Source of the DNA: Cruorifilaria tuberocauda
Lineage: Eukaryota; Nematoda; Chromadorea; Rhabditida; Onchocercidae
Length of the DNA stretch: 64,000 nucleotides
Assembly: GCA_013365365.1 (NCBI GenBank)
Contig: JABVXU010000020.1
Coordinates: 124,001-188,000, forward strand
Direction of reading: 5' to 3'
The notes beneath the pieces were generated by a model. The model made no database searches and was not told the origin of the DNA. It was given only the letters and a program-made list of their open reading frames with translations. Each line of letters opens with the position of its first letter. Position 1 is the first letter of the stretch. A program made the position numbers and the translations under genes. Shown one piece after another: positions 27,972-40,068 of this stretch.

Positions 27972-30900
27972 ATGAATCTGAACCTTGGCGGGAGCAAAAA
28001 GAAACAGCATCATGTTCGGAAAAAGTACAGCATCATTACATTGGATTTATTTAAACCTACAAAGAAATCATATCCTGAATTCGACTATGAAAAAATTTGC
28101 AAAGAATATCTGGTAATCGGTCTAAATTTATCTTATTCTGTTTAATTTTCTGTAGTATATATTTTCCAAAAGGGATCATTAACAGCTTTTTCTGAAACAT
28201 CCTTTGCAGAATTAAATTTTTATATTAGTGACAATGACTGATCATTCCTTAAGAAGGATGGTAACCGAAAGCACCGAAAGTTAGTAATAATTTTGATCAA
28301 GAGGATCTAAATAACGTATTCTATCAAGGAAATCATCTAAACAAAATGTGCAAATCAATTAATCATGAGTTTCATTCGTCGATGCATTCAACTTGATTTC
28401 ATGCAGTGAATCCCATCCATTACTCATTTATTTGTCTTTTGATAATTTGATCACTTTTGATAACGATTTTTATAAGACGATCAATAAGAATATGCAATTC
28501 TAGAAAGAAGATGAATCAAGTGGTGAGGATGAACGTTTTCATGATCGTGAAGCGGAGGAGATAGTAAGAAGATTGGAACAAAAATATGTGAGTTTAATTA
28601 CTTTGTTTACTTTTGAAATTATTCATATTGCTGACTATGACTGATCATTCCTTGAAAGGGTTGGGAACCGAAAGCATAGAGTTGCGTGAAAAAATATTTT
28701 GCCAAGTATTGTCTGCTTGTTCAGAATTTGAATTAGTTACTTGTTTTTAGGGTGGCAAGAGAGACAAGCATGGCCATAAGATTCGCTTTGGTTGTGCTGA
28801 TGATTACATGGATAAGACTGCTGGTTACGATCTCACAGATCCGTTTATTGACGACACGGAAGCTGTAAGTTTTTCAAGATTCATTTCTATTCAGTCTTTG
28901 GTCTTATTTATATGGCAATTAAAGGTAATTATTTTAGTATGACGAACATGTACCTTCTGCTTTGGATACAGCACGAGGAGGCTTTTATGTTAATAAAGGA
29001 AAATTGGAATTTAAATCAAAGTATGCTGAAGACGATGAAGATAGTGATGATGAAGATGCGGTCTCCAAGAAGAAGACGGTGGAAAAGGTAGTGTGCAAGA
29101 TTTACCATTGAATTCATCATCAGCAGTTATTCTTTAATGGAACCAGAGAATTTGTGTTGGAGAAATCCAAGTTATTGTTTTGTTCGAGCGTCTCATTAAT
29201 CTCAGTCATTGCTCTAGATGTCATTATTTAGTTCTGTAAAATATTTAGATAATTATCATTTCAGAAACGCAAAACCTCTAGTGATGAAGAAGAAAATGAT
29301 GGCAAACGTACATGCATTTTTTCTCCTACAAAACCATCTGTGGATAATAGTTCTCCTTTGATGGAATCTGTAAGAGAACCAAATCTCCAGTTACCTCTTA
29401 GATTGTCTTCATCCGGTGCTGCTCCTACGGCTAAACGAAGCGACGCACTTCGAAATCGTCTGCTTACGCAGCACTATATTAAAAAACGACGCCTTTTGGG
29501 ACAACCACCAATGGCGAAAATTCAGTCAGCAGCTGTAAAAGCCGCTTTAGGTGTAAAAAAGAAGTAAATATTTAAATAAAATATAGATTTTATATTCTTA
29601 CTGCAATAGATTTTCAACTCTATTGCTATTCTGTCGTTATTGAAGTGATGTAATTTTTGAGTGAATTTCACGTGTCAAAACGCCAGTGCGAGCAACTAGT
29701 TCAAGTTTTTTTGATTTTGAGATTTTTATCTTCTTAGAAATGTCTTTTCCATTTTTTTAGGCTGAAGCCGCAGGTGAAGAGGACAGCTGTCGGAATGACC
29801 AATGAGGATTTAGCTGGATTTTTGAAAGATATGGCAGGTGGTGAAATAAAAGCCATAGAAGAAATGGAAAGTGTAATTTCTGGGGTGAAAGAAGTGTGGT
29901 TTTTTTTAATCATAATTTCTGTCATATGTAGTTTGTAATGGCTCCCAATGAAGACTACTTGTTTTTCTTCCAGAAAATCCAGCAAAAAACAACAAGCACA
30001 CCTGTTGAACATGATATTGATGTCAATAAACTGGTAACACCTCCTACTGACAAAGTATCACAGTCGCAAGTAGCTTCTAGTTCAGATTTAGCTGCATCTT
30101 CATCTATTGCAGCTATTCCGAAACGCTCGCCTGGGCGGCCTCCCGGTTCAACAATACAAGTTAGTTACTAACTTGGTTGTTATTTTGTCAAATTTTGATT
30201 ATATGTTAATTCTTGAAAATTGAAAATGTCTTGTCCATTAAAATTTTTGAGAATGAAGTTCAGTCAAGTTATCGTTATTCTTTGATTTTTTAGTTTTGAT
30301 TTTATTATTTCTCTATTTTACAATCTTAAATCTTAGCGCAAACAAATGCCGGTAATGTCGGATAGATTACGAGCAATGATCGACACATATCAAGAAAGAA
30401 CTAGGCAATATGGTGCACCCAATAAAAAAATTCGTCTTCCACCAAGTTTGGTTGCTCTTTGCATAAGGTTTGGATCCGTCAAATTGAAGTGCATATCATA
30501 TAATGTATTATGGTGTTCTAAGCAACATTACATTGAATATGAAGAAAGTACTCAATGCAAGGTTCATCTTGAAGAATAAGGGAAGCGCATATTAGCGAGA
30601 TTAGTTTTAATTTTTGCATGTAATATGCTTGTGTTTTACCAAATCGTACACCATTGAGGATACTTTCAATAAATAAAATGAAGTGATTTCTTACATCATT
30701 AAAAATTTTCACAGCGTCATTAATGTATTTACACATGAATAATTAATTTGCAGAATTGAAGAACAGTGTACGTTGGAACATTTTAATCATCAACAAAAAA
30801 CGCGAATTTTTGATTCACTAGCCAATTGGGTTTGTGTGCAGCGAAATTCGCTGTATATTCGTATGAAAGCTTATCGAGATCGTCATGAAGTTAGTGAAAA

Positions 30901-33900
30901 TATTTTAGCAATTGTTGATAATGAGTAAATACATAATCACATCCTTTTGTTTGATGAGGTAATAACGTAATTCTTAATTATCTCGTATTTAATTACTTCG
31001 CGAGGTAAGAGATTTTTCTGCCTTGAGTCAGATTTTGGATAAAATACTGACTTTTTAAAATAAGTAAAGCCAGTATATTTTAATCAAGAATTTTTTGCAA
31101 AATATTTATAAGAAGGAATAATTTATTAATTAATTTATGATAACGCCATCATGGTAGTGCAGTGATGCATTTGAAACCTAAGGAATATCTTAAAATAACA
31201 TATATAATGACTTTATGTTAGTTGTTTATACAAGTGATTTTGTTTTGACTTTCAGCCGAACGCTGCCTCGGAACCGACTATTAATGCAGATGAACCAGTA
31301 AGTGAAGCGAAGGAAGTACCGCGATATACCAACGATGAAAAACTTGGTTCAAATGATTCATTTTCGTTCGTTGCGGTTTCTTCATCATCTGCTATTTCCA
31401 ATTCATCACCGAAATCCCCTTCTGAGACACTAATGTCAGAAAAAAAGGAACATCTTATTGGAGTTAAGAATATAAGTAACGATGCTGCTAGATCCTCAGG
31501 TACTAAACATATTCCATCGATAAAGGAAGGCATTGAAAAGATGGGAACTACATCAGATGTTACCCCTCCATCCATATGTATAAGCAAATATTGCGATTCT
31601 TCAACCTCCTCAAAAACAGTAAGTTTTTTGTTGGGAAATTTCTTATTTCTGTTCATGTGCTCTCTGTAGCGAATCGTTAGTAGATATTGACAATGCGCTC
31701 TTCATTAATGCTTAGATTTTTACGCTATGAAATTTTAACTGATATCTATCTAAAGTTTTTTTATGGTACAGATTTTGAATTGATTATCGAATTGTTAAAA
31801 AAGGAACTCTCCATATTTTTTCTGAAGGCTCCAAATCAGTCAAAAGCGTCATTTGCAACGAATGTCACTAATACATTGAATAACACTCAGTTGTTATCTG
31901 CGTTTGCGACAATGATGCAACAAACTCGTAGTGATTCCATCTGTCAACAACAATGTGTCGCTGATAGTTTAACGGCTGCTAATCTTAGCAGTAAACAACA
32001 GACGGAACTTTTGTCGCAATACCAGTTGACTCTAAATAATCTTGCAAAGTGAGTTTTGTATATTCGGTTAGGTTTCTGAACTAATAATTTATCGTGTGCT
32101 ATTTGTTTCTTCAAAGTTTTTCATCGAATTAGATTGAGCTCCTTATTTGGATAACTAAGCCTACATTTGCTTGACGAAAGCTCTTCTAAACAATTGTATT
32201 CATAGAGAGATTTCATTAATGACGCAGTCTTATCGATATGCTGCGTGATTTGCTTACAGTTAAATTATGTAATAATGTTTTTAAGCCACTTGTTTACAGA
32301 GTCATCGATTAGAATTTTGTGATGTGATTATGCTTTTTCAGAAGTTTTATTTCAGATCTCACTAATATCCTATTTTTATAAGTTTCTACTTGAATACTTT
32401 TCCAAAACTATGCTGTTGACTACGTAATACTTACTTGTAATATACAGTAATGATTGCCTATAATTTTTTGTATTTTTGCATAGGACTGGGATAAGTATGC
32501 TGAATATGCACGTTAAGATTGCTATCGAGATTATTACAAGATACGACAGAGTAGATAACGGATGATCTCATTGCTTTTATTTGAATCAATTTTTAGGATG
32601 AATACCGTAACACCAGCTAGTTCAGTAAAAAGTTCAGCATCACCAAAGCCTATTGCTTCTAGAAGCGACTCCCAGTCGTCGAAACCTCAGGCAAAATCAA
32701 GTCGAATACTTTCTCTTAACAGTTCTACTTCAAGTCCAGCAAAAGTAAGCCCTTTAAACTATATGCGATGTGCAGATATCTTCTTTTATCATTGCAGTAT
32801 TCATGATTCTTTATTATTTGCGTTAATTCTTTTACATCATTATCCGTAATTCGTTAACCATTTTACATTATATTTTACATCCTATGTTTCAAAATATTGT
32901 TGTTCAGGAACTGAGACAACTAGTGAATGAGAAAGCCTCACGTGCACTGAAGGAAATCAACAATGCATTGGCTGAAGTTGTTTCAGGTTGTTTCAGGTTC
33001 AAATGTATGAAAGATGCAAGTACAGAATTTAATAGCGGAACAGTGAAACTTGTAGTAATCAATTAATTAATTTAATTTTAGAAGTGGAAAAGGCCTTTCT
33101 TTTTGCCGAAAATGAATATGTAAAGGAGAAAGCGAGGTAATCTAAAATTTATTGTTAATGGCTTCAAATCACTCGCTCGTTGCTTAGTTTTGTGGTTAAA
33201 CATATAAAACAAGTTGTTAAAGATTTTCATACTTTTAAGATTGACAAATCAGAAAAAATTATGAAAGAATTATTTAGGGCTGGAAAAGAAGCTAAAATTG
33301 CTCCACCGAAACGGTTCATTTGGACTGATCCATTGAGGTACTTTTTTGTTGATTTCTATGATACTTTAATCCTATTTTGTTAGAATTCTAGAAGATTGGA
33401 TATTAGAAATGTTCTTATACTAGATTATTTATAGAATTACCGGGTTTTCTTCTATCCAAATTAAGATATTTGCAAATCTTTTATGTAAATAAACATTATT
33501 TTCAGGGCTGCGTTAAAAAAACAAGTAACTCTCCTCTTTACCAGTCTGGAGCAATATGGTGATCCTAACCATGTTGTTAATGTAACAATTGTGCAGTATT
33601 TATACTATACAGTTAGACCACTTTTCAAGGACTATGTTAAATTTAGGTATGTACAATTCATTTTAGTGTTCCGATGGAATTCTGTCTCTGTTGTGTATGG
33701 ATTCATATACATCAGAAATGTGAAATAACAATAATTTGTAAGATATGTAAAGTATTTAATTCATTAACAATACTTTTAGCAGGATTTCAACACAATTGCA
33801 CAATACTGACGACCTTGAAAGGTTTTCTTGAAGCTGAGCTTGAGTTTCAGTTTTGGAAAACGAATTCATCTTAACTGATGGGAAAATATAACAAACAAAA

Positions 33901-36900
33901 CTATTTTTATTCTTGCAGAGATTTGATATTGGAGATATTACGATTATGCCCAGAAAGACGAGAACTGGTTCTTATTCCTGAGATGAAAACTTTCATTGAA
34001 TTAAACGACTTATCTAAAATATTGCCGTAAGTTATTCATTTCCAAATGATTAAGTTTTCTTAAATCTAAAATTTTCAGTAACTTAAGATTCCAATTGAAT
34101 GGTAGATGCGAATTTTAAAATACAATGAATTTAGTAATATCTGGATAAAAGTACAAAATAAATTTTATGCTTTCAATTACATTATCGATTGCTGCTTACT
34201 TTCTTAGTCTAGATGAATTATATGACGCTATATATATTTATGGTGTTACATAATTCATCTTATCAGGTATGCAATAGTTCCACCGTCTGAAAATGAAAAT
34301 TCATTAATCTTGGTAACTATGTAGTCATGTAATATTGGTGATTCTTCACAGTTTCATATTAAGTCCAGAAATACAGCAAAAATGTCATGAAAATAAAGTT
34401 AATTTATTTGATAAATTTAATTTGCTGCATAATTTATCAAAATTAATTTTTTAGTGGAATATCTCAAGTTGGATCGAAAGCGCTGAAAAGTTCGAAAACT
34501 GATTCACCATCTCCCAAAATTTCACCGAACAAAAATATGTCAAATGCTGAACTCCAACAAACATTAAGTGTTAATACTATGGATTTCCATTCATCGAATA
34601 TTCTCGGCAAAAAAGAAGAACGTTTTGTAAAGCATAGCAATGGAGTAGAAGTTGAAATTCTGGTGAGCTTGTTAGACATTTTTTTACATGAAGCTCACAA
34701 TGATCAGGAAGTTTTAATAACAGTATGATATTTATTTCGGTCTGTGTCATATTTGTTTTAAAGCTCAAAGATAATGATTTAATTATTTCATATTTTATAT
34801 AAGCAAAAGATTATCGGAAGGAAAAATGGATCATCTTTAGATCGATTTTCAAAACCTGTAAGTATGGGATCGGTGAAAATTCACGCCTTGATCCTAATCC
34901 CATGATTTTCACATGTTTCATATTCGTGATCAGCAAAAGATGAGTTCTGTCACTGGATCGATAATTCTCATGAATATTTGGCTGCTAATAATTACTTCCA
35001 GGGCTCAAGTCGTCCTTCCGTACTTCTCACGTCCAAGTTAAGTTCTGGACAGAAGTTTATGTTAGTTCGAGAGAATAAGGAACGAGAAAAATTGTCGGCT
35101 GAAAAGGCAGTAGCTGAAGTAGGTTGTTTTATAAAGCTTTGATAAATCCTAGGTTGGTTGAGATTTTGAACTCTCGGTTGTTTTAGACGACCAATTTTTT
35201 AAATCAAGATTCCAAAGTAAGCAAGTAAAGGAGTTTATATTATAAGTGATTTTCATATTCTGATTTCAGAAAGCATTCAAAGAACGTAAGGAGGTTGAGC
35301 GGAAATTGCAGGTATTCGCTACACTTCCAATACATACCATAACGAAAAATACAGTTTTTTGTTAATAGATTCATGGTAAAGTTGTTGAATTACGGATTGA
35401 GATTAATATTACCCACTTAAATTTCACAGTAAAAGAGTAGTTTCCATATTCATCTTTTCTTTGCCCCTTTATAGGAGCAGAAAGAACGCGAAGTTGCGGA
35501 AAATAGAAAACGAGATGAAGAAGCTATCAAGAAATGGGAACGAGAGGCAAGTGGAAGAAAATTAATTTATTTCGAAAAACCTTCTTAAAAAGGTACCAGT
35601 TCACTGCAACTGATTTTATTGATCATATTTTTCAGGAAGCTGAGCGACTAGAAGCAAGCAGAGATGAAGATGAAGAGTTGGGTGTTGTTGAGTCGGTGAA
35701 TTTTACTATGCACCCAAAAGTACCTTTTTTTGTTTATAAGCAATTCTTGAGAAAAACTTGACTCATTAAAAGTAAATAAACATTTGGTATCCAAATATAT
35801 GATGCAAAAAATGAACGAAGATATATCATAGTATAGTTTGGAACCGGCTTATTTCATATTCAAAGATTCTCTGTTTCTACTGATTTTCTTTCGGTTTTTT
35901 ACTTGTCATCATAAGCAGAATAGGAAATGAAAAAATTCACTTAATATTTCTATTAGACATCCGGAAGTTTCATTTCTCATCAAACAAGTCAACATTATTA
36001 GCGATATTATGCCGTGTAGTTGATATGACAGCGTTCTCGCAGTAATTTTCTCTCAGCCTTCAATAAATTCATGTATTCAAAATTTTGCCTCGTATTATGG
36101 AACTTCTTATTCATCTTCTTAGCTTTGTTGTAATCATTTTTCTCGCATCTATTACAGGATTCAGACTTGCAAGAAATTGAGGAAGTAGAATTGGGCGCTG
36201 ACACTGAAGTTGATATGAATACCGAAGAAGACGTATGTTAATTAACAGATGATTAGATTTTCAACTTAATAAGTTTACTGTTGTCAACTTGAGTAGATTT
36301 TGCTAATTTTCACTAATATCACTGAATTGCTGCAGCTTAACCAATTTTAGGTAAATGTAGATCAAAAGAGTGGAAGTCAGGTGTGCAACTCAGAGAGTGA
36401 ACAAACATGTAGTAGTACTGAAACGGAGCAACGTGTAGTAAAGGTGCGTTTTTGAATGAACGATTTTTGAATTAATAACCAATTTCAGCAAAAGGCAACA
36501 AGATTTTCAATTTTTCAATTTCTGAAAATAGATTTCAAGCCTCAACAAAGATTGTTGTTCTTTTTTTATTAGACGTTTAAGATCGAATTTCATATGATGG
36601 TATCCTTCTATTTATTCGGACTGGAAGGTATTTTTATAATTATTTCTATGAGAAGATGATATCATATAGTATGAAATTTATGTAAATAAACAGTTGGAAT
36701 ATTCTTTTGTGGATTTTATAATTTTTAAACAATCGTTTCACTAATTTTTATTTTTTTAAGTCATGTCAGGAAACAAAATTGTGCAGTAACGGTCTTTCCG
36801 AACGAAGCTCACCGCAAGATTCTGCTACGACAAGCGGTATGCAGTCGGTCCATCTATTATCAGTACCAAGAATTACTTATTCACAAAACAACCGACAAAC

Positions 36901-37847
36901 AAACGTTGTACATTTCACATCTTCATCTTCGTATAAACAGGCATCGTCGTTAACAGTGACTCCTCAGAAGCTTCCAGGTGCATCTATATGTGCTGTATCT
37001 TCTAACTCTTCATCGTAAGTTGTTTTAGCTCAAAAAAGTTGGAAAGTGAAATTCAGGTGAAATTTCTTCCGAGAGATCATGGGAAAATGGTTATTTCAGG
37101 AATAAATTCTCGGAAACATACCAACATTCAAATTCTTCGCGACGGCAGTTTCCATCTTTCGAACAAGCCGTACAGGAAGTTACACATATAATGAACCCAG
37201 ATTCTCAAATCAACTCTTGGAGCGCCAAGCAAATTCCTGTTTCTTCTGCTCCTTCTGTATCTAATGACCATCAACTGCCATCATTAAATTCCGCTTCATC
37301 ATGTCATCCAAGTTCAGCTTATGCGAGTGGCACTTTGACTGCATCACAAATGACTCAACAACCTGTTTTTTCTCCTTATCCAGTTCAACAGCGTCAGGCC
37401 TCCTGCAAGAGTTTCCAATCCCAGCATAAGCCAACAATACGTCATGCTTCTCAAGTTTCTCAACAACATATTCAAGAACAAATACGTCAACATCAATATC
37501 GTCCCACACAACAGCCATACCCCTCGTCTACTTATAGCACTACAGCGACTATCCAAAATGCAACCCTTCCGACTTGCAATATTCCTCATAATACTTCACG
37601 AGTTTACAATACTATGCTTTCATCTCAAAAAATTATGTATTTGCAAAGTTCTGTATCTTCATCAAATTCCTCGTCAGCTTTTTCGCCTTTACCACAACCA
37701 CGGCAGGAGCAACTAATGCCTCAACAGTCAACATATAACTATCAACAGCAGCAGTTTTTGTTAGAGCAGCAGCAAAAACAGTTATATGAACAACAGCAGA
37801 ATAAAGTGAATTCACGCGATCATCAAATGTATAGTAATTGGCGATAA
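27972..37847 (+). CDS. UBN: Ubinuclein, HIRA-complex histone H3.3 chaperone subunit
   Basis: Ubinuclein (yeast Hpc2) joins HIRA to deposit histone H3.3 independently of replication. Exons: 27972-28112, 28504-28587, 28751-28864, 28938-29087, 29265-29563, 29761-29893, 29974-30159, 30337-30467, 30754-30889, 31256-31618, 31828-32048, 32597-32744, 32908-32986, 33082-33136, 33188-33337, 33506-33646, 33919-34026, 34455-34662, 34804-34857, 35002-35118, 35270-35311, 35475-35546, 35636-35695, 36158-36232, 36351-36443, 36761-37014, 37100-37847; every junction is in phase, giving about 1,453 aa. The Hpc2-related domain is diagnostic: YDLTDPFIDDTEAYDE, then GGFYVNKGKLEFK. An AT-hook-like KRSPGRPPGS is in exon 7. 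A ubinuclein middle domain is split between exons 8-9 (around IRLPPSLVALCIR) and exons 15-17 (KRFIWTDPLR onward). A charged coiled-coil stretch (exons 20-24) and a Ser/Gln-rich C-terminus follow. The intron after exon 22 uses a GC donor. Confidence 0.9.
28236..28283. repeat. Intronic element, copy 1 (ubinuclein intron 1)
   Basis: Shares GACTGATCATTCCTT, then AACCGAAAGCA at similar spacing, with a second copy in the next intron (28639-28684). The middle can form a short TCCTT/AAGGA hairpin. Confidence 0.5.
28639..28684. repeat. Intronic element, copy 2 (ubinuclein intron 2)
   Basis: Second copy of the intron 1 element. The flanking blocks are identical (15 and 11 bases) and the centre differs but still allows a four-pair hairpin (CCTT-GAA-AGGG). 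Confidence 0.5.
29575..29580 (+). terminator. Possible intronic poly(A) signal in ubinuclein
   Basis: AATAAA eight bases after an in-frame TAA (29565-29567), which is reached if the exon 5 donor at 29564 is not used. Together they could give a 263-aa isoform. Confidence 0.35.
37720..37803 (+). repeat. Glutamine-codon-rich segment in ubinuclein
   Basis: CAG/CAA-rich stretch in the last ubinuclein exon encoding short glutamine runs. It is an imperfect low-complexity repeat and may vary in length between strains. Confidence 0.6.
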
Positions 37848-40068
37848 GTGATTTTTTATTTTTCTGTAGATCTAATAATTTGAAATGGTACTTGAAAATC
37901 TGTTTTTTTTGAATACTTTTCAGTAGTTTAATTTATTCCATCTTCATTATTAAACTATATAAAATATACAGTGCATATTTTTTGGCAGAAATGAAAGCAA
38001 ATTGTAATTAATTTGAACAGATAAAAAGCCAGATTTGCCTAAGAATCTCTTTCGTTCACATGTTATCGACTTATTTCTTTTTCAGAAATATTGCAAGTCG
38101 GGAGGGATAACTATTGGCTAATTATATATTCATGAATCTTTTGGTTTTATTAAACTTTCAGCTGTTTGAATTAAAACAAAATAGTACTCAATTTTATGGT
38201 GAAGTTCATTCGGTTGGAAACTTTTTGCACCATTTATTCTATTGAAGTTGAGGTAATGGTGGATCAGTATTTCTGGATCTCAAGGAATGTTATCTTTTAT
38301 GATTTTTCATCAGTAATCAAAGTTTGTTGATTCATGAAGCAAAGATAAGGTTTTTATGCATAAAAAGGGGTTTTTTAACAGATTAATAAATATTTCCATT
38401 TCTTAACTGCTTTATCAGAACATTCAGTTGTAGTCAGAGAATTAAGCGTTCTAAATCATTTTAATGGAAAATCTTATCCAGTATTTTTTCAGCCAGTATC
38501 TTGTCTTATTCCTTGTAGAATAAGGTCTAAATAAAAATAAAGTATAAAATTCAATTATTGCTCAATAATTCACTGATGACAAAAAGCTTTTCCGATGGTT
38601 GAACATTTTCTTCCTTTGATGTTCGCTTTTCCAGTCATTAAATACTTTCTTGCTTTGAACATTAATCGGAAGATTTAAAACAGTGCAATTAGAAGTGATA
38701 TTGTGTTGTTTGATTTGTTATATGCGGTTATTATGCAGGTTATGACTTGTGGATATTCGATATCTTATTCTAAGTGTATTTTTCACAATTAAGTTAAAAA
38801 GAAATGCAAGACCTAAAACTAAGTCGGTCCGGTTAGTCCTTCGCTATCATTCAACTTGAACGACTGCGGTTTTTTTCAGTTTCATTGGCGTTCAACATGG
38901 CAATGTTTCTGCTTCAAATTTAGTATTTTGCAGCTCTTAAGCTTCATTATCGACTTTTTTAAAACATCAAATTTGTCTATTCGGTGAATTTTACTTTAAA
39001 ATTCATTTTGACAGTACATTTTTTGCATTAAAATTATTTATTACCCTTCACACCGTTAATAATCTAACCATCGTTTTCAGAATAAATAGGGGATAGGAGT
39101 AGAAATAGTTTTACGTTGGCTTGAAACCGATCTGACTGGTGAAATTTTAAATGATCGATTCAATATTTCAATTTTATTCGAGTAAATTCTTAAGTGGTAA
39201 TATACTGATTTGTACGTGCTGTTAATTTTTCGTCACCACTCAACCGTTTTCAAAATTTAAGAAATTCTAAAGAAGTGTCACTTTGCTCTTTTATACGTTT
39301 CAAATTCATTCGATATTAATTTCGAGTATTTATAGGGTCCGATATTTTCTGTTTCATTTGTATTTCATGAAAACTATATTTTTAAATTGCTTTTCTTGAG
39401 GTGTACTGTTTATTCTGCGGATCAAATTTTTTTTAGTTCAAATAAGTATGTTTTGCTGTCTATTTGTACAATTTTGTTATTCAAAAGATTGTATAATTTG
39501 AAATCGTAGAAGTCGAAACAGAATTTTTAATGTGAATTTTTGGGAATTTTTTTTTTTGAAGGTGTTATCACTTTTTGCATTGATATTTAATAGTTATGCT
39601 AATTCGTCGATATATCAATGAATAAAATTATTATTTAAATTCATGCATTTAGTCTAAAGGGATTCAGGTTTTTGATTTTCGTTCTGATCATTGAATAATT
39701 TTTGATGAAATCAGTGAAAGAATTATTAGAACCTTTGGGATTCTCACAAATGATTGAACTGAGACTGATGGCCCATTGACATCTTCAACTTCTCACTTTG
39801 AACTACAATTCTTCATTATGTCGAGATGAAGCATTAAGCAAATTTGCGTGCAAAATTTTTGTTTGGTTCGCTTCTAGCATTATATCAATCATAAAGGATT
39901 TACATTACTTGAAATCATTTCAGTCATGGTAATTTCATTAATTTAAGTTTGTAATATGTGCTTTATTTTTTGCTGAAATTAAGAAAAAACAGTGGGCAGA
40001 TGAATAATGTATGCTTTTTTTGCATATTTATTCTAGAGCAACAGTCGTATTTATAGATTATCAGCAGG
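37848..40068. other. 2.2 kb intergenic region, no gene recognised
   Basis: AT-rich spacer between ubinuclein and the serine protease. Overlapping AATAAA hexamers near 38530-38541 are far from the ubinuclein stop. No exon-like open frame seen. Confidence 0.4.

Noticed and set aside
31252..31656. 134-codon minus-strand frame
   Set aside because: Antisense to ubinuclein exon 10 (31256-31618), which splices in phase on both sides.
33665..33870. 66-codon frame between ubinuclein exons 16 and 17
   Set aside because: Lies entirely in the intron; the flanking exons join directly in phase 2 across it.
37261..37589. Minus-strand frames of 81-85 codons
   Set aside because: Antisense shadows of the long last ubinuclein exon, caused by its codon bias.
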